A stretch of 6,396 bases of DNA from Anaerolineaceae bacterium (GTDB lineage Bacteria; Chloroflexota; Anaerolineae; Anaerolineales; Anaerolineaceae). The stretch covers positions 1-6,396 of the forward strand of contig DAIEPS010000109.1 of the NCBI GenBank assembly GCA_027348305.1, in the 5' to 3' direction. The notes beneath the pieces were generated by a model. That model searched no databases. It saw only the letters and a list, made by a program, of their open reading frames with translations, and was not told the DNA's origin. The position numbers and the translations under genes were made by a program. How positions within the stretch are numbered: position 1 is the stretch's first letter; the number at the start of each line of letters is the position of its first letter. This document shows positions 5,494-6,396 of the stretch, piece by piece.

Positions 5494-6135
5494 TTACTCT
5501 TTAAGCCAACCTCTTTGGGCTGCTATGGCGATGGCCGCCGCACGTGAGTCCACGCCCAGTTTGCTGTAGATGCTGGCGAGATGGGCTTTGACAGTTCTTT
5601 CAGTGATGCCCAGCTTGTAAGCCACTTCCTTGCTGCGTTCACCCAGTGCGACCGCTTTGAGCACCTGCTGTTCGCGGTCAGTCAAAGTTATATCGTTATT
5701 GCCTGAGTGCGCGGGTTTTTCCACCTGGCTCAAGAGCCGGAGCATCGTCTCAGGCGTCAGCAATGTTTCTCCCCTGGCTGCGGCGCGGATGGCATTGAAC
5801 AACGCCTCGCGGGTGGTGTCTTTGAGCAAATACCCTTTGGCACCTGCCTGCAGCCCGCGCAGCATCAATTCATCTTCATTGAAGGTGGTAAGGATAACCA
5901 CCGCGATATCCTTGTAATCTATGCGCAGTTTTTCGATGGCCGTCAACCCATCCATTCCCGGCATACGAAGATCCATCAACACGACATCCGGATGCACCTG
6001 CGCGCATACCTGTAAAACTTCAGCGCCGTCACCCGCCTCACCCACCAGGTCGAAATCAGGCTCAGTTTCAAGGATCAGCCTCAATCCCTGGCGGATGATG
6101 AGATGATCGTCGGCAATTACGATTTTGATGGTCAT
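5494..6135 (-). CDS. NarL/FixJ-family response regulator (REC + LuxR-type HTH)
   Basis: This is a cytoplasmic DNA-binding transcription regulator activated by phosphorylation from the histidine kinase encoded directly upstream. At 213 aa it has the usual size. The receiver domain (about 3-120) has the acidic pair D9/D10, phospho-acceptor D55 (VVLMDLRMPGMDG), T83 (VVILTTF) and K105 (GYLLKD), all intact. A linker (about 125-148) leads to the LuxR/GerE helix-turn-helix (about 149-210): LTDREQQVLKAVALGERSKE, then ITERTVKAHLASIYSKLGV. The start overlaps the kinase stop by 4 bp (ATGA), with AGGA about 11 nt upstream, so translation is probably coupled. It converges with the lipoprotein gene, with 11 bp between the stops. 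The target genes are unknown; proximity does not show that it controls the lipoprotein or the esterase. Confidence 0.95.
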   Translation of the reverse strand: MTIKIVIADDHLIIRQGLRLILETEPDFDLVGEAGDGAEVLQVCAQVHPDVVLMDLRMPGMDGLTAIEKLRIDYKDIAVVILTTFNEDELMLRGLQAGAKGYLLKDTTREALFNAIRAAARGETLLTPETMLRLLSQVEKPAHSGNNDITLTDREQQVLKAVALGERSKEVAYKLGITERTVKAHLASIYSKLGVDSRAAAIAIAAQRGWLKE

Positions 6136-6396
6136 AAGCAGGGAATCCTGACTTTAATGGTGGTACCTGTGCCTGGCTGACTAATCACTTGCATTGTGCC
6201 CTTCACCAGGCTGACCCGTTCTTGCATGCCGATCAAACCGTAGTGTCCGCTATCTGGCACACCAGCCGGATCAAATCCGCGACCGTCATCCTGAATTTCA
6301 AGCGCTAAAACATTATCCTGAACATCCACATTAACCCGAACCTTTTTTGCATCAGCATGACGGGTGATATTCATGAGGCTTTCAGTGACCACTCCG
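6132..6396 (-). CDS. Sensor histidine kinase, NarX/DesK/LiaS type, partial (C-terminal ATPase domain only)
   Basis: This is the C-terminal end of a two-component histidine kinase that would phosphorylate the response regulator downstream. Only 87 full codons are visible and the frame stays open to the right edge, so the sensor, membrane and HisKA_3 parts lie outside the window. The GTG at 6392 is internal, not a start. Visible HATPase elements are the N box (TESLMNITRHA, 6386-6354), the G1 box DDGRGFD (6290-6270) and the G2 box GHYGLIGM (6248-6225), followed by the closing PGTGTTIKVRIP. This pattern, with a short NITRHA N box and a GLIGMQERV segment, is that of the HPK7 kinases that pair with NarL/FixJ regulators. 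The ATP-binding residues appear intact. The signal it senses cannot be inferred here. Confidence 0.92.
   Translation of the reverse strand, partial: GVVTESLMNITRHADAKKVRVNVDVQDNVLALEIQDDGRGFDPAGVPDSGHYGLIGMQERVSLVKGTMQVISQPGTGTTIKVRIPCL

Noticed and set aside
6390..6392. GTG as the start of a small standalone ATPase-domain protein
   Set aside because: It falls inside the N box of a histidine kinase ATPase domain and the frame stays open to the window edge, so this is a truncated kinase, not an 86-residue gene.

Overview
The window looks like chromosomal DNA of a Chloroflexota bacterium, most likely class Anaerolineae. This is inferred from family features, not from a search. The clues are a coaE-cdaA-cdaR cluster in which CoaE carries an extra C-terminal acetyltransferase-like domain, a lipoprotein with a Thr/Pro-rich stalk in front of a sorbosone-dehydrogenase-type propeller, and moderate GC content. 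All features are ordinary chromosomal genes. I see no transposase, phage gene, CRISPR array, tRNA or rRNA.

Left third (1-2706, minus strand): one operon read right to left as coaE, cdaA, cdaR. It starts from a near-consensus sigma70-type promoter (TTGACA, 17 bp, TAAAAT) about 40 nt before the coaE ATG. CoaE performs the last step of CoA synthesis. CdaA is a membrane diadenylate cyclase that makes c-di-AMP, and CdaR is its YbbR-domain membrane regulator, cut by the left edge. The spacing is tight: 25 bp, then a one-base TAATG stop/start overlap. The promoter is bracketed by three copies of the octamer ATCGAGAA.

Middle (2707-4090): a 378 bp gene-free stretch (2633-3010) holds the coaE promoter, the repeats, a GC-rich block with a hairpin, and a terminator-like hairpin behind the next gene. 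That gene, on the minus strand, is a CE7-family acetyl xylan esterase/cephalosporin-C deacetylase with an intact Ser-Asp-His triad. It is divergent from the next gene across 108 bp.

Right (4091-6396): a plus-strand lipoprotein with a PQQ-dependent sugar/sorbosone dehydrogenase-like beta-propeller, probably translated from a leaderless or nearly leaderless mRNA. It converges with a minus-strand two-component pair: a NarL/FixJ response regulator, preceded with a 4 bp overlap by the C-terminal end of a NarX/DesK-type histidine kinase cut by the right edge.

Taken together the window has a housekeeping/signalling operon (CoA and c-di-AMP), a probable carbohydrate-related divergent pair (cytoplasmic deacetylation and an extracytoplasmic sugar-oxidation-like protein), and a two-component system whose targets cannot be read from here. 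I found no convincing undescribed system. The most unusual points are the CoaE-GNAT fusion, the repeat arrangement around the coaE promoter, and the start region of the lipoprotein gene.
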